A stretch of DNA of 64,000 nt from Volvariella volvacea V23 (Eukaryota > Basidiomycota > Agaricomycetes > Agaricales > Pluteaceae): assembly GCA_000349905.1 (NCBI GenBank), contig KB722743.1, positions 959,420-1,023,419 on the forward strand. Reading direction: 5' to 3'. Both the position numbers and the translations under genes were made by a program. Numbering within the stretch: position 1 is the stretch's first letter; the number at the start of each line of letters is the position of its first letter. Positions 11,558 to 22,362 of the stretch are shown piece by piece. Under the pieces are notes generated by a model. The model was not told where the DNA came from. It worked only from the letters and a program-made list of their open reading frames with translations, and ran no database searches.

Positions 11558-12805
11558 TGGGGAGGTGGGATGAGGATGAGAGTATGTTGGAGAGCTAGAA
11601 AAGCCACGTGGGACTGAGTGGATGATATCATAATTCATTTCCCCAGCCGGGCGCTCCTCCTAAAAACCTACAATGATAATGATAAAGACTTGGCTTTCGG
11701 TGATGCGTACGTACATATGTCAATATGTCAGCCCCTTGCTCTCCCTTCAATCAATTGCTCTTTAATTTCCGGCCCAACACTATCACTTTTTCAGAAAACA
11801 TACCCGCTGCTTTAGGAATATTTTCATACATCATACCTGCACCTTCCATCTACCAGACCCTCCCCGACAATCACCTTCCGGTTCAGAAATAAGCATTTAG
11901 TCCGTCAGGGACTCTACTTCCAGGACATTTCCTCGGCTCCGTTTTCGAGGTCAAGGCGATCGTGATCAAGATCACAGGGGGGAACATTGGTGAATCTCCA
12001 TGATCATAATGTATACCCCGTATTCCTAAAGAAACATCAAGACACCCTCCACATACAAGTGCCTGGGTAACGTACTGGCTGATCGTGATCGTAAGCTCGA
12101 CCAAGTCGATCTCGATCATTGAAGTTGAAAAGCTAAATACGAGAGAGGACTGAATAGACTGGCGGGTCATCACAGCAGGGTTCTTCAAGACCGACACAAC
12201 TTGGCACGCGAGAAATGCAGACACAGCGCATTAGCGACGCTTTATAATATTCAGTCACCCGAAAACAACAAACTAGGCATAAATCCTGGGCACACCATCC
12301 CAGTCCGACAGACGTTGAAAGGAGACTAAAGGCCATGCTAAAGTGACATTATCCGCTCTTAAACCACAAATCACAAAAGGAGACACAAAAAGGGTCGAGG
12401 AGCTAGGAGAGGTAGATAAGGAAAGTTAAAGGCCAGGAGGCGGATCGAGGTAGGGAGCTATCATATAAGAGGGAAGTACGGTAAGGATGGTTATTTCGAT
12501 GAGGGCGAGAACGAAAACATGGAGAGTGTGCTGGAGATAACAATTGTTCATTCCAGAGACATGAATGGCCAAAGACGAGACTAGATGTTCAACCAGGGCA
12601 AGCGAGAGCGTGCCGCATTATTAAACGTGCAAAGGAACGCACAAGAGGAAATCATGGGGAAATGAAACTGCGCGCAAGAGCTGCAAACTTGCAATGATCA
12701 TGGTCTGGCGAGCCAAAAACGAATTTTCCAGCGTTGATGGGTGAACTGCAAGGGCAGCGGATCAAGGAGCTGTGCTGGTGCTATGCCTTGTGCCACCGTA
12801 GTGAT
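11558..12805. other. Intergenic region between SDS22 and the PAS-GATA gene
   Basis: Holds the SDS22 promoter and the 3' region of the PAS-GATA gene. No open frame here has codon structure or a recognisable product. The 10-mer GATCGTGATC occurs at 11958 and 12081 among other GATC-rich segments. Confidence 0.6.
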
Positions 12806-15390
12806 TTATTGTTGCGTCAAAATAGACCTCCTAGATTGCCGGGGTTCAGCGGACACCGGCGTTGGAGGAAGATCGCGAAGCTCACGGTCCCTTTCACGCT
12901 CGCGCTCAAACGACGCTGGAGCATGCGTTGAAGTCCCGGGGGAATGAGAAACCGGAGAAGACGATGAGAACGTTGGCGATAGACGATCCGCGTACGATGT
13001 AAGTTGCCCAAGAGGCGGGAGCTGATTAGTGTGTGGCGAGGCTTGGTGTTGAGGCGGAACCACGGGTGGATTAGAGAGGGGCGAAGGTACTGAATAGAAT
13101 GAGCTGCTACTCGTAGAATAAGGCTGGCGTTCACCGCCAGGGGCATAGTGTACGAAATTCATGCTTGATGCAGGTGGAGATGGAGAAGGTGTCAAATGTT
13201 CTAGAACATGGTGACCTGTGTGAGGTGGTGGATACATTTCATTACCGGAACCCGACCCGGTGGAGGATGTTGATACAAATGATGCGTCGCCATAACTGCG
13301 ACGCATGGTGGAGTATGAGGGTGAAGCCGATGTGGGAGGAGTGCTGGACTCTCGTTTTGCTAGACCTTTGTCCTTGCGACGTCTTGTTGTTTGGGTTTGT
13401 CCTTCTTTCTTAGCGCGTGAACGAGCGTATCGCAGTCCACAGCTTTTTGTCAAGCGCAGCGTGATCGATTAGAACATGCCACGGAAAGATAGTGATCACG
13501 ATGACTTACGCATTACAGAGTTCTTTCTTCCCGCTGGGGCCTTTCCGCCATTCTGGACTCGATGTCGCCTTGCAACTCGAGCACTTGAGAATGCCTGAAG
13601 GTCGGTTACCAGCTCCGCGTCCGCCTGGACCGTACTGATCGCGAGTTGATCCCGGGCTCACACGACGCCTAGGGGGTGGAACAACATCATTTGTTGGAGT
13701 GGCACCATCACCTCCGGTAGCGGAGGGATATGTGTAGTTGGGCGAGATCGGACGGTTGGTGTAGCCGCCAGGCGTGGTACTTCCGCTATCGACATAGCTC
13801 GATCCCGGTGTCTGCCAATTCTGCATGTGGTGAGGCGTCTCAAAGACAAAACGTCCGCTACGTACTGTGGGTGGGAGTGGAGAAATTGGCGGTGCTGGGC
13901 TGGGTAGACTCCACTGACTGAACGTTCCGGCCTGGTCTCCGTGCGAGGACCATCGTGCAGGGGAGTATGGAGAAGGCACTGTTGAAGAAGGTTGAGCAGC
14001 GTACGTCCCGTAGGGCGCCGTCGTCGCCAGCGGTGGCAGATACGTGCTGCCTGGCTGGCTATAATATGGCTGCGATTGTTGAGGACTATAGTGAGCTGTA
14101 GGCCCGTAACCCATTGGTTGCATGGTCTCAGTGGAGGTGGCAGTGCTGCGGGAGGTCGAGTTGACCTTGTGGCAGGCGAAAATAACAGTCCCTGTGTACA
14201 AATACGTCAACTCTGAGAAAACATGGGTTGCGTGGGGCCAAGGGTAATGCGCACCATGAGGAATGAATATACTCTCCACCTCGCCTAGGACTGGAGGCAG
14301 ATTTTGCAACGCCTTGTACCTGCGGGTACAACTTGTCTTGGCATCACTGCCATTGGCAATGCCAGTGCCAATCTGCACGTTCTCCACGAGCTTTGCGAAA
14401 TCCCTTCCAGTTGGCCCTTGGCCCTGATCCGGGGGCCAACTTAACAAAAGCGGTCGGTCTGGCTGGTTTGCTAGGATCTGAAACACTCTACCCATACCGG
14501 CTGGCTGTGGCTGGGGTAGGCAAACCAAGAGTTGCCGGTAGAGCAATTCGATTTGTTCAGAGTTGATTAAAGGGGTGCCACACCAGTTTGTCCACCCGGT
14601 TTTGTTGTGTTCGTCATTGTCACGTTCTTGGAGGTCGACGGTCGCGTGAATGAAGCAGAGCACTAGACCCTCCGCAGCCCAGTTGATGACGACGTCAACG
14701 GCCATGTAGTTTGCGTCAAGGGCAATCTTTTCTGCTTCAGGCCATGACGGGCCGGGGCCTGTGTAGCCAAGCAGACGACGGACTCTGGAGAGGCGCGAGA
14801 AGCGCACGCTGGGAAACGAGAATGAGCGACAGGGCGAGCAGCAGAAGAGAAGGGACGCACCGTGTGACGGAGCCGTGGAGGGTTTTGCTCTCGAGGACGC
14901 TGCCTAGATCCTGCTTGGCAGAGGCCTGCTCCTCTGGGTGCACGAAGGACAGGAGCGACTTTCCGACGAGAAGGTCGGCCTGCTGCTCGAGATGACTTGC
15001 GAGGACAGGGTCGAGATATATGAACTGGAGATCGGAGGAGAGAAGAGCCCAGTCTGAGGAAGGGGGTGAGCGAGGAGGGAGTGGCAGACGGGACGGGAAG
15101 GGGAAAAGAAGAGAGAAATGAATCGCGTAGGGCGAGCGATCGCGACACGATCGTGGCGAGGAAAGAGAACACTCACAGCAGCGAGTCTGGCCCACCTTGG
15201 GCAGGGTGACGGGCGGATGATCGGGGACATATGGGGTGGGATGGGCGGAGGCGGGCGAGGCGGGGAGGGGGGAGGGATATGCGTCGAAGGCGGGGGGCAT
15301 TGGGGGTCGGGCGTTGTGGGAGGGAGGGAGCTGGTTGATATCTGGCTGGGAGCGGTCGAAGCCTCGCGGGGAGGGCACGAGGTAGCTCAT
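12806..15390 (-). CDS. PAS-domain plus GATA zinc-finger transcription factor
   Basis: Minus-strand exons 15390..15177, 15053..14861, 14808..13510 and 13442..12806, about 780 residues. A Pro-rich N-terminus leads to a PAS domain at about residues 72-190 (LLSSDLQFIYLDPVLASHLE, GKSLLSFVHPEEQASAK, LHGSVTR, RVRRLLGYTGP). A Ser/Tyr/Pro-rich linker follows, then one GATA finger at about residues 548-575: CSSC, PEWRKGPSGKKELCNACG, then a basic tail (RYARSRAKKEG). The intron at 13443-13509 splits the finger inside the CNACG motif. The combination and the EWRKGPSG signature recall WC-2-type proteins of blue-light responses, but the PAS sequence is not a clear WC-2 match and there is no LOV cysteine motif. 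Ser/Thr-Pro sites dominate the C-terminus. It probably binds DNA in the nucleus; the signal it senses is unknown. Confidence 0.88.
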
Positions 15391-15710
15391 GTCTGCTGGG
15401 TCAGCCACGAAACTCGCAACACGCAGACTCACAGGCACGCGAGAGACGGCAGCGATCGCGCTGGCAGACGCCGCCGAATGTGAGACACGAAAATGCGATG
15501 GAAACACGGCAGTCACGGTTACAAAGCCGTATGTCACCATCCCAACACTCTGCTCGCTGCTCCATGCCATAAGCCAACCCCAAACCGGCCTTGCCTCGAT
15601 CGGCACAGATCCGCTCCCAGATCCGCGTCGCCGTGCACTTTCTGCGCCGGGACCGCCACTGCACTGTTTGGCTGCATTTGTCACCATCAGCGTCACACCC
15701 CCACTCATCC
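15391..15710. promoter_or_regulatory. Shared promoter between PAS-GATA and ankyrin genes
   Basis: These 320 bp separate two divergent start codons, so both core promoters must lie here. The strand toward the ankyrin gene is C-rich near its 3' end (CCCCCACTCATCC just before the ATG), a common fungal arrangement. No clear TATA box was found. Confidence 0.55.
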
Positions 15711-16636
15711 ATGGCGATATCGTCCAGATCCCAAAACAACATCTGGGTCGCAGCAGGCGACGGGGATTTAGATCGCGTGCGGGTAGGCTCTCCCCGCTCG
15801 TCTCCAGGCTGCTGCTCACCCGTTTACGTACAGGAGCTGGTCGAGCACCAATGTAAGCCGCTCGGTTCCGTTCACCTGCCCACATTGTCATCCTTAGCCA
15901 GCCGTCTCGCCCAACGCACCTGACCCCAACACATACACCCCCATGTAGGGTCTCCCGCATATCCCACTGTTCATGTCCTCACCCCTTCAAGGCATGCGGC
16001 AGCCTCCTATGGTCATCTGGACGTTTTGGAGTACCTCATATCGCATGGTAACCTTCCTTTGCCGCATCCCCGTCATCAGCTAAGGGTGCCATCGTCCCTC
16101 CCAGGCGGTGACGTCAACATCACTGATGAAGACGGCGACACGCCGCTCTATACCGTGGAAAATGTCGAGACGGCTCGCTTTCTCGTTCATCACGGTGCCA
16201 TTGTGGACCGCACCAATCACGAGGGTATCTCCGTGCGTGCGCCTTCTTGACTGTCCCCGCGTCCATGACTAATTTAAATCAGCCGATTGTCCACATCAGC
16301 GAGGAGTTTCCCCAAGTTGCCCAGTTCCTCCAGTCCATTCTTAATCCTTCCATGACATTTGATCCCACGCAGAGCGCCTCCATGCCATCCCAGCACGACC
16401 AGAATGCAGCTTCTGAGCAGCTGACCTCCAATTTCCTCGCCTCGGTCCAAGAAATCATGCAACGTGCAGAAGCTGAGGGTCGCGACCCGGACGAGGAATT
16501 AAGACGCCTTGTTGGCCAAACTGTCATTGATGGTGTGGTCACTGGGTTTCAGATGACCACAGCGCAGGACGGACGCGGACCCCAAGACGATTCGGGCGAC
16601 GCTGGCACAAAAAGACCTAGGATAGACGATAGTTGA
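15711..16636 (+). CDS. Small ankyrin-repeat protein
   Basis: Exons 15711..15782, 15834..15852 (19 nt), 15902..15944, 15992..16047, 16105..16232 and 16283..16636 give 223 residues. After MAISSRSQNNIWVAAGDGDL come about three ankyrin repeats: NTYTPMHAAASYGHLDVLEY, GDVNITDEDGDTPLYTVENV, then a third degenerate repeat ending near EFPQVAQFL. The C-terminal 90 residues are acidic and helical (SVQEIMQRAEAEGRDPDEEL) and end in a basic motif, GTKRPRIDDS, that could be a nuclear localisation signal. It resembles the short ankyrin proteins of fission yeast and budding yeast Yar1-like proteins in size. It starts 320 bp from the PAS-GATA gene on the other strand. The partner protein is unknown. Confidence 0.88.
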
Positions 16637-17256
16637 GCCCGTTGCCATTCCCGTAGACTCATGCTGGATCTCTGTATTCTGAGATGTCTTTATCAAATCG
16701 ATTCCGTGATCTGGATGTCCTGATCATGATCAGAAGGGACATCATGATCGTGATCAGGCGGTCGATCAGGGTACGCGAATCGTGGTCTGCTAGTGTGTCA
16801 TCATTGCAGCTCCCTAAATGGGCACGCCATCTCGACTTGACGAAATGAATTCACGACGCTGGACCCTTCAAGCCCTTGTGAACACGACTTGCTGTTGCCA
16901 GGCCTACGTACAGTCGAATACACTCCCCCATGCTGCAGGAGGGTGGAGGCCTGTCATCTCCAGGGTCTCCTCATTACCGCACTGAATGCGACCTGGTCAG
17001 CTGTTATTGCAGCCGTACTGCTGCCCGCCGCAAGATGGCTGTAGCAGTCTCGGACTAGCTTGCACTTATCCCCTTCATTCATGCTACTTGGTGTCCCCAT
17101 TGGCTGGGGAAATGTTATCCGCTGGAGCAGTCGTCCTGCCTTATTGGTGTTGTTTACGCGTTGTTTGTGTCCCATGCTGTTTGGTCGGCAGCAAAATTAT
17201 TGGGGTAAGCGCCTACAATCAGCATACACCGACCGATACGCCCTCCCTGTCATAAT
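16637..17256. other. Intergenic region, GATC-rich palindromes
   Basis: No gene is visible. A perfect 14-bp palindrome CTGATCATGATCAG lies at 16720-16733 and GATCGTGATC at 16746-16755, in the 3' region of the ankyrin gene. The right part is the 5' region of PRMT5. Confidence 0.5.
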
Positions 17257-20200
17257 ATGACTTCATGGGACACCTCGGTGTTCATATCCACATTTCTTAC
17301 TCATGAAGACATCCAAAAGGCGATGCAGATATCCGTCGCCGCCGCCAGAAACGAGGATACCCCTGTTCTGCGACTGGTGCAAGATGCCCGATCCCAGGGC
17401 TATGACACCGTATGCGTCCCATTGACCACTGAAGATTGGAAGAAGAGGTGGTCGGAAATGTGCCTGCTTCCGTCGAACGCAAGCGAAGGCGACAAGGAAA
17501 GGAACCCATCGATTGAGAAGCAGACCGAGGTGTGGAGGTCAAAACCCTCGTATATGCGAAATGAAGTCACAATTACTCGGTTGGGTCAGTTGTCGTTCCA
17601 TCCAAACGTTCTAGGGTTGCTCATCTTTCAGTTCGGTGCGTGGTTTACGCCCACAGAGGAAGCTGAACGGTTGACAGTAATGGTCTCGGATTGGTTGGAG
17701 TTGGACGCTGCAGATGACTGGGTTCGACATGACGCCGAAATAGTGAGTTATCGTGGCATTGCCAGCCCTGTGGTGTCCTGTGCTGCGTTCTCAAAGGATT
17801 TCTTTGATAGGCACTGCAACAGGAGCTCTCCTATGCCTCTTATCTAGGAGTTTCCACTGCGATCCTTCCTTCACCACGTAATCGGGAACACGTCGCATCC
17901 TATGCTAGAGTTGTGAATGCATGTCTAGAGAAAACGCCGTTCCTACAGCTGTCAATACGTTTACCAATATACAACCCGTCTGCGTTACAAAGTGCTGTCA
18001 CCCGGTCAGATTCTGCCTCATCGATTGCATCCGGACCGCGCTTGGTTATCTCCGAAAGCGCAAAAGAGAGGTCCTCCACCGGCCCAGAGCAAGAACTGGA
18101 ATCCACTTGGGAAATGTGGGATGTCATCAGAACCGTCTGTGATTACAGCACAAGACTATCGCTAGGTGAGTTTAGCTTGTGATTTCGGTTGGCCCAACAT
18201 GCGTCTGATGAGGTGACAAGCTCTCGATTTGACGCCTGCTCTACCCACTACGTTGGGTGTATTGAAAAAATGGATGGCCGAATCCGTGCGGTTCATCTAC
18301 CTTCCTGCATCAACCTTTATCGCGAACGCGAAGGGATACCCTGTGCTTCCCAAAGTCACCCAAACCTTTCTCCGAGACATCATGATCGCACGTTTGTCGT
18401 ACTTCACATCCATATGCACGCACTGACGTTTGAGCAGCACCGACCTACTTTCATCCTGGTCGGAGCCAATGCTGGGCTTCATAGCCGAGGGGGAGAGCTT
18501 GCCTACTCGCAATATATCCGTCACCTGGAGGCCACAAGTCCGGTCGTACAGGCTTCTCAAAAAGAAGGAACTGTCGAAAATTTTGCCCAAGGGTATCAAG
18601 ATTACCTGCAGGCACCTTTGCAGGTTCGCTGGCTACGTGAAGCTTCGAGTTCGGTGCTCACAAAAGCATAAACTTTAATCTAGCCACTTATGGATAACCT
18701 TCATAGCGCTACCTATCAGACTTTTGAGCGAGACCCCGTCAAGTATCGGCATTACGAGGAGGTAAGCGATCTTCTCCCCATCAGTGCCCATTGTGCCTCA
18801 TTTCATGTGCGGTTTCATATAGGCGATCTATCGAGCGTTAGTTGAATGGCCGGCGCAAGAGAGAATGTTCGTATCAGACGAGTTTGTCGGCTGTTGCTTC
18901 TAACGCCTAGATGCAGTGTGCTTTGTGTCGCTGGTGCCGGTCGCGGTCCATTGATCTCTCGTGCCTTGAATGCCGTTACCCGCGCACGAAGGGATGCCTT
19001 TGTCTATGCGATCGAGAAGAACCCCAATGCATTCGTCACGTCAGTTGTTCCTTCACGTTGCCCCATTTCTGAACGACAGTTGTAATTTTATTGATATTTC
19101 AAGTTTGCTGATACAGTTTGCCGCGTTACCAGGTTGCAAACTCGTCAAAAGAGTGAATGGGGGACGAAGATTAAGCTCATCTTCGGGGACATGCGGTTCC
19201 TGGAAATTCCAGAGCCTATCGACATTCTCATTAGTGAGCTATTAGGCTCATTTGGGGACAATGAACTGAGTCCCGAGTGCCTGGATGGTGCTATGCGCTT
19301 TTTAAAGCGTGGGTGAAAGTTTCATCTCTTGATCCTCGTGCTATAGGGAATGAAGGCTAATACGTTGACCCGCAGCAAACGGGATTTCCATTCCTTCCTC
19401 TTACACGGCACATCTCGCACCCTTGTCATCATCAAAATTATACAACGAGGCCCGTGCCGGCAAGGATGAGAAGAGTCTAGAAACACCATATGTCGTCATG
19501 TTTCAGGCGGTGAATGTGCTGAGTGGAGACGGCGGCGGCGTACAGGGGAGGTGTGGCCCACAGATTCAAGCGTGTTGGGAATTTGAACATCCACGCAAGG
19601 ATGTTGTTCTTGACTCAAGAGGTAGGCTTAGATCTTTGGTTTCTTGCTATGCCCTAATGATGGCGATCCGATGCAAGGCTTACCGTTGACGAACAGTCAT
19701 AATGTCCGGTCAGCCAATTTGCTCTTTCACATTCCTCATGCTGGTGTATTGCAGTAAGTGAAACTTTATATAATCTGGTGCAGCTGCCCTCACCTCTTTC
19801 AGTGGTCTAGCAGGTTATTTTGAGGCTGTAAGTTCTAGAATTTGGGCTATCGGATGGGTGCTCACACCCTCGGGCGTAGGTATTATATGGAAGCATTGGG
19901 CTCAGCATTCATCCTCATCGAAAGGACCAAGTGTCCAAGGACATGTTGAGTTGGTTCCCTTTGTTCTTCCCCTTCAAGGTTAGTCTCCAACTCGCAGTTA
20001 GACTATGAACCAACGCCTTGCAGGATCCACTCTATCTCCCCAGCAATTCAGAGCTGCGGGTATCCATCTGGCGTCTGACAGATGAACGAAAAGTCTGGTA
20101 TGAGTGGCACGCAGAGTCGTTCTTAATCGTGTCTCCTGCGCCTCTTGGTGGACCAGACCTCCCGATCACGTCACCTATAAGTGCAAGTGTCAGCTCCTCA

Positions 20201-20407
20201 TCGTGGTACTCACCCTCAAGAGGTGCCCCTAGCCCCCTCATTGACCCAGTCGACTCACCGTACGGAGACAGGAGTAGTTTCTCTTCCTCCACAAATCGTC
20301 GGGATAGCGTGGAATCAATGTCCTCCATTACGGCTTTTAGGGTAGTGAAAATTGGCCAGACGCGGTTACATAACCGCGGTGGGAGAAGCAGTTGGATTGG
20401 ACTATAA
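17257..20407 (+). CDS. PRMT5: Protein arginine methyltransferase 5 (Skb1/Hsl7 type)
   Basis: Fourteen exons: 17257..17584, 17657..17742, 17811..18165, 18221..18387, 18438..18623, 18684..18761, 18823..18866, 18917..19039, 19133..19308, 19376..19621, 19678..19753, 19803..19827, 19880..19978 and 20024..20407, about 790 residues. It makes symmetric dimethylarginine on histones and Sm proteins using SAM. The N-terminal TIM barrel runs to about residue 400. The catalytic core shows the SAM loop [12 protein letters not shown], the double-E loop [20 protein letters not shown] with both catalytic glutamates, [13 protein letters not shown], and the barrel end [12 protein letters not shown]. The C-terminus has VWYEW and ends in WIGL like human PRMT5. 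A Ser/Pro-rich insert of about 65 residues sits between them. The 18387/18388 junction fits only a GC donor. The N-terminal start is the least certain part. Confidence 0.93.
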
Positions 20408-20964
20408 AAATAACTCTTTTTGTCTGCCCCTAGCGGTGAGCCTGGCTGGTGTGTGGCCAGCCCCGGCGGATGCGAATAGGGGAGAGCGGATCGTGCGTCG
20501 TCTTTGCTATGAGTTTACAGATAATTCCGCTTTGTAGAACTATACTTGATGCAAGGATAGTCATGATGCTGTACACGGCGCCACCCTTGCCCGAGCGTTC
20601 TCGCCTTTCATTATCAGCCCCTGAGTGCGAGGTTCGTCTCATAGAAACCCCAAAAATGTCATCCAACCCTTCCGGCACTGCTTCGTAAATGCGGATAACG
20701 GATACGGTTGCGCCGATGAACTGCATGGGCGGGTGTTCTTCTTTTGAATTGAAACTCCGGTTCTGGACCCCTTATATTTTTGAATGGTTGAAGTAGCTGA
20801 CAGCTTTTATTCTCTTCCCACTTTTCGTCTCCTGCTACTTGCAGCCTTTGTCCTTGCAGTAAACTATCACCTCGACTTGCACATTTAATCCTTATCGCGG
20901 ACTCGTACGGGTCAAACCACTCGCTCCTTTGAAAGAAATCAAGCATTTTCGACCAATTATTACC
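20408..20964. other. Intergenic region
   Basis: Between the PRMT5 stop and the start of the Kre9-like gene. Short frames on both strands show no recognisable product. The last 150 bp are pyrimidine-rich and probably form the promoter of the Kre9-like gene. Confidence 0.5.
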
Positions 20965-21938
20965 ATGAAGTTTTCGTCGACTTTCGCAACTCTCCTCGCT
21001 GCAGTTTCCAGCGCTGTTGCTCTTACTATTGATACCCCGTACGTTCCCTCCACTGAATGGTTGTGCTGCGTTTTCTGACTGCCCGTAGATCTAACATTGT
21101 TCAATGCCGTGAGCCAGTTGCGCTTTCTTGTCTCTTTAATTGTTTATCGTTCCTACAGAGCCTGTACGCTTGAACTGGAGGGAAGGTTCTGCTCCGTACT
21201 ACCTGTCTATAATTCCAGGTGTGCTTCTATTTGACCTCTGATAATTGGCTGTGGCTGACCATACACCAGCCGGTCAACCTTCTGCCCAGGCTGTGAGTGC
21301 TTTTGCTTCCGCTGACGTCATTGGATCCATTTACGATTTTCCTAGTTGAGGCAATTCGACGCAACATCGGACACCAGCATGACTTGGATCGTGGATCTCC
21401 CGGCTGGCACAGCTATGTGAGTATCAATTGGGACGAAGACGCTTGATTCTAACTCGCGTGTAGTGGTTTTGCGCTTAAAGACAACACCGGCACCGATGCA
21501 TTCACAGACTCCCTCACTGTTCGCGAGAATTCGGATGATAGGTGAGTAGGGTAAAGTACATCCTCTAGTCGGTCACTCAAGCTGCCCGTGCACTTTAGCT
21601 GCCTTAACGGTGGGAGCGGAAGCGCATCTGTACCGGCCGATGGCACTGCGACGGACTCCTCATCTGCCACCTCGCCATCTGCCACTGCCGGCGGGAGTGA
21701 ATCTTCCAGCGAAGGCAACACCTTGGCTACCACCGGCAACCATTCCAACACTAGCGGAGGGTCGAGTACCTCACATAGTGGAAGCACCAGCGGCCGTCCC
21801 ACTTCAAGCTCATCCGGTTCCAACTCTTCTCCTAGCACTGGCAGCTCGAACAACGACTCTAACGCTGCTGGACGACCTGGAATTGTGGGTGTTGGCTTGG
21901 CAGGTGCTATTGCAGCAGTCAGCTTCGCGATGTTGTAA
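20965..21938 (+). CDS. Kre9/Knh1-family secreted Ser/Thr-rich GPI-type protein
   Basis: Exons 20965..21038, 21089..21108 (20 nt), 21159..21218, 21270..21292 (23 nt), 21346..21416, 21464..21541 and 21599..21938 give 221 residues. A signal peptide (MKFSSTFATLLAAVSSAVAL) is followed by an Ig-like Kre9/Knh1 domain: SNIVQCQPVRLNW, APYYLSIIPAGQPSAQ, TWIVDLPAGTAIGFALKDN, and a closing Cys in SCLNGG. The rest is Ser/Thr/Gly/Asn-rich, an O-glycosylated stalk, and ends with a hydrophobic tail (GIVGVGLAGAIAAVSFAML) typical of a GPI signal. Such proteins sit on the plasma membrane or in the cell wall and are linked to beta-1,6-glucan. Seven exons for so short a protein is typical of this family in agaricomycetes. 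Confidence 0.9.
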
Positions 21939-22362
21939 GGCGGTTTGCACGGTTTTTCCCAGTTTCATTGCACATGGACTTTGGGCATATTCGTATGTTA
22001 GGGATACTACAGTCTACACTCATTACACACCGTTCCTATTCTCGTATACTAAGCAGATGGACTGAATGCACATACTATATAGCACGCAATCTAGTTTTGC
22101 GGTTTCTTGGCACTCCAGCCTGTGGTTACCGGCGCTTTACTCCGGTGTGACAGCGTTACCGCGAATCATGGCAATATCGGGAGAATCCACGTGAGTGGGC
22201 CTTGAACGTTTTTATTTAGACTAGCGACAAGAGCTTCTCTGAACCTCCAAGGTCTCAAGGAGACGTTGGACTGCTGTACATCCTCAGTCTCCACTCCCCG
22301 TCAATCCTTCCCATAACTATTCTCTACCACTTTCATTACTTCTAATCCTATTTATCCCTGTC
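21939..22362. other. Intergenic region
   Basis: Between two same-strand genes. The last 80 bp are CT-rich, as is common directly upstream of fungal start codons. Nothing else was seen. Confidence 0.5.

Noticed and set aside
11227..11631. Start of SDS22 at 11631 in one long frame
   Set aside because: The added residues are unlike SDS22; the ATG at 11557 with an intron at 11405-11471 gives a typical acidic N-terminus.
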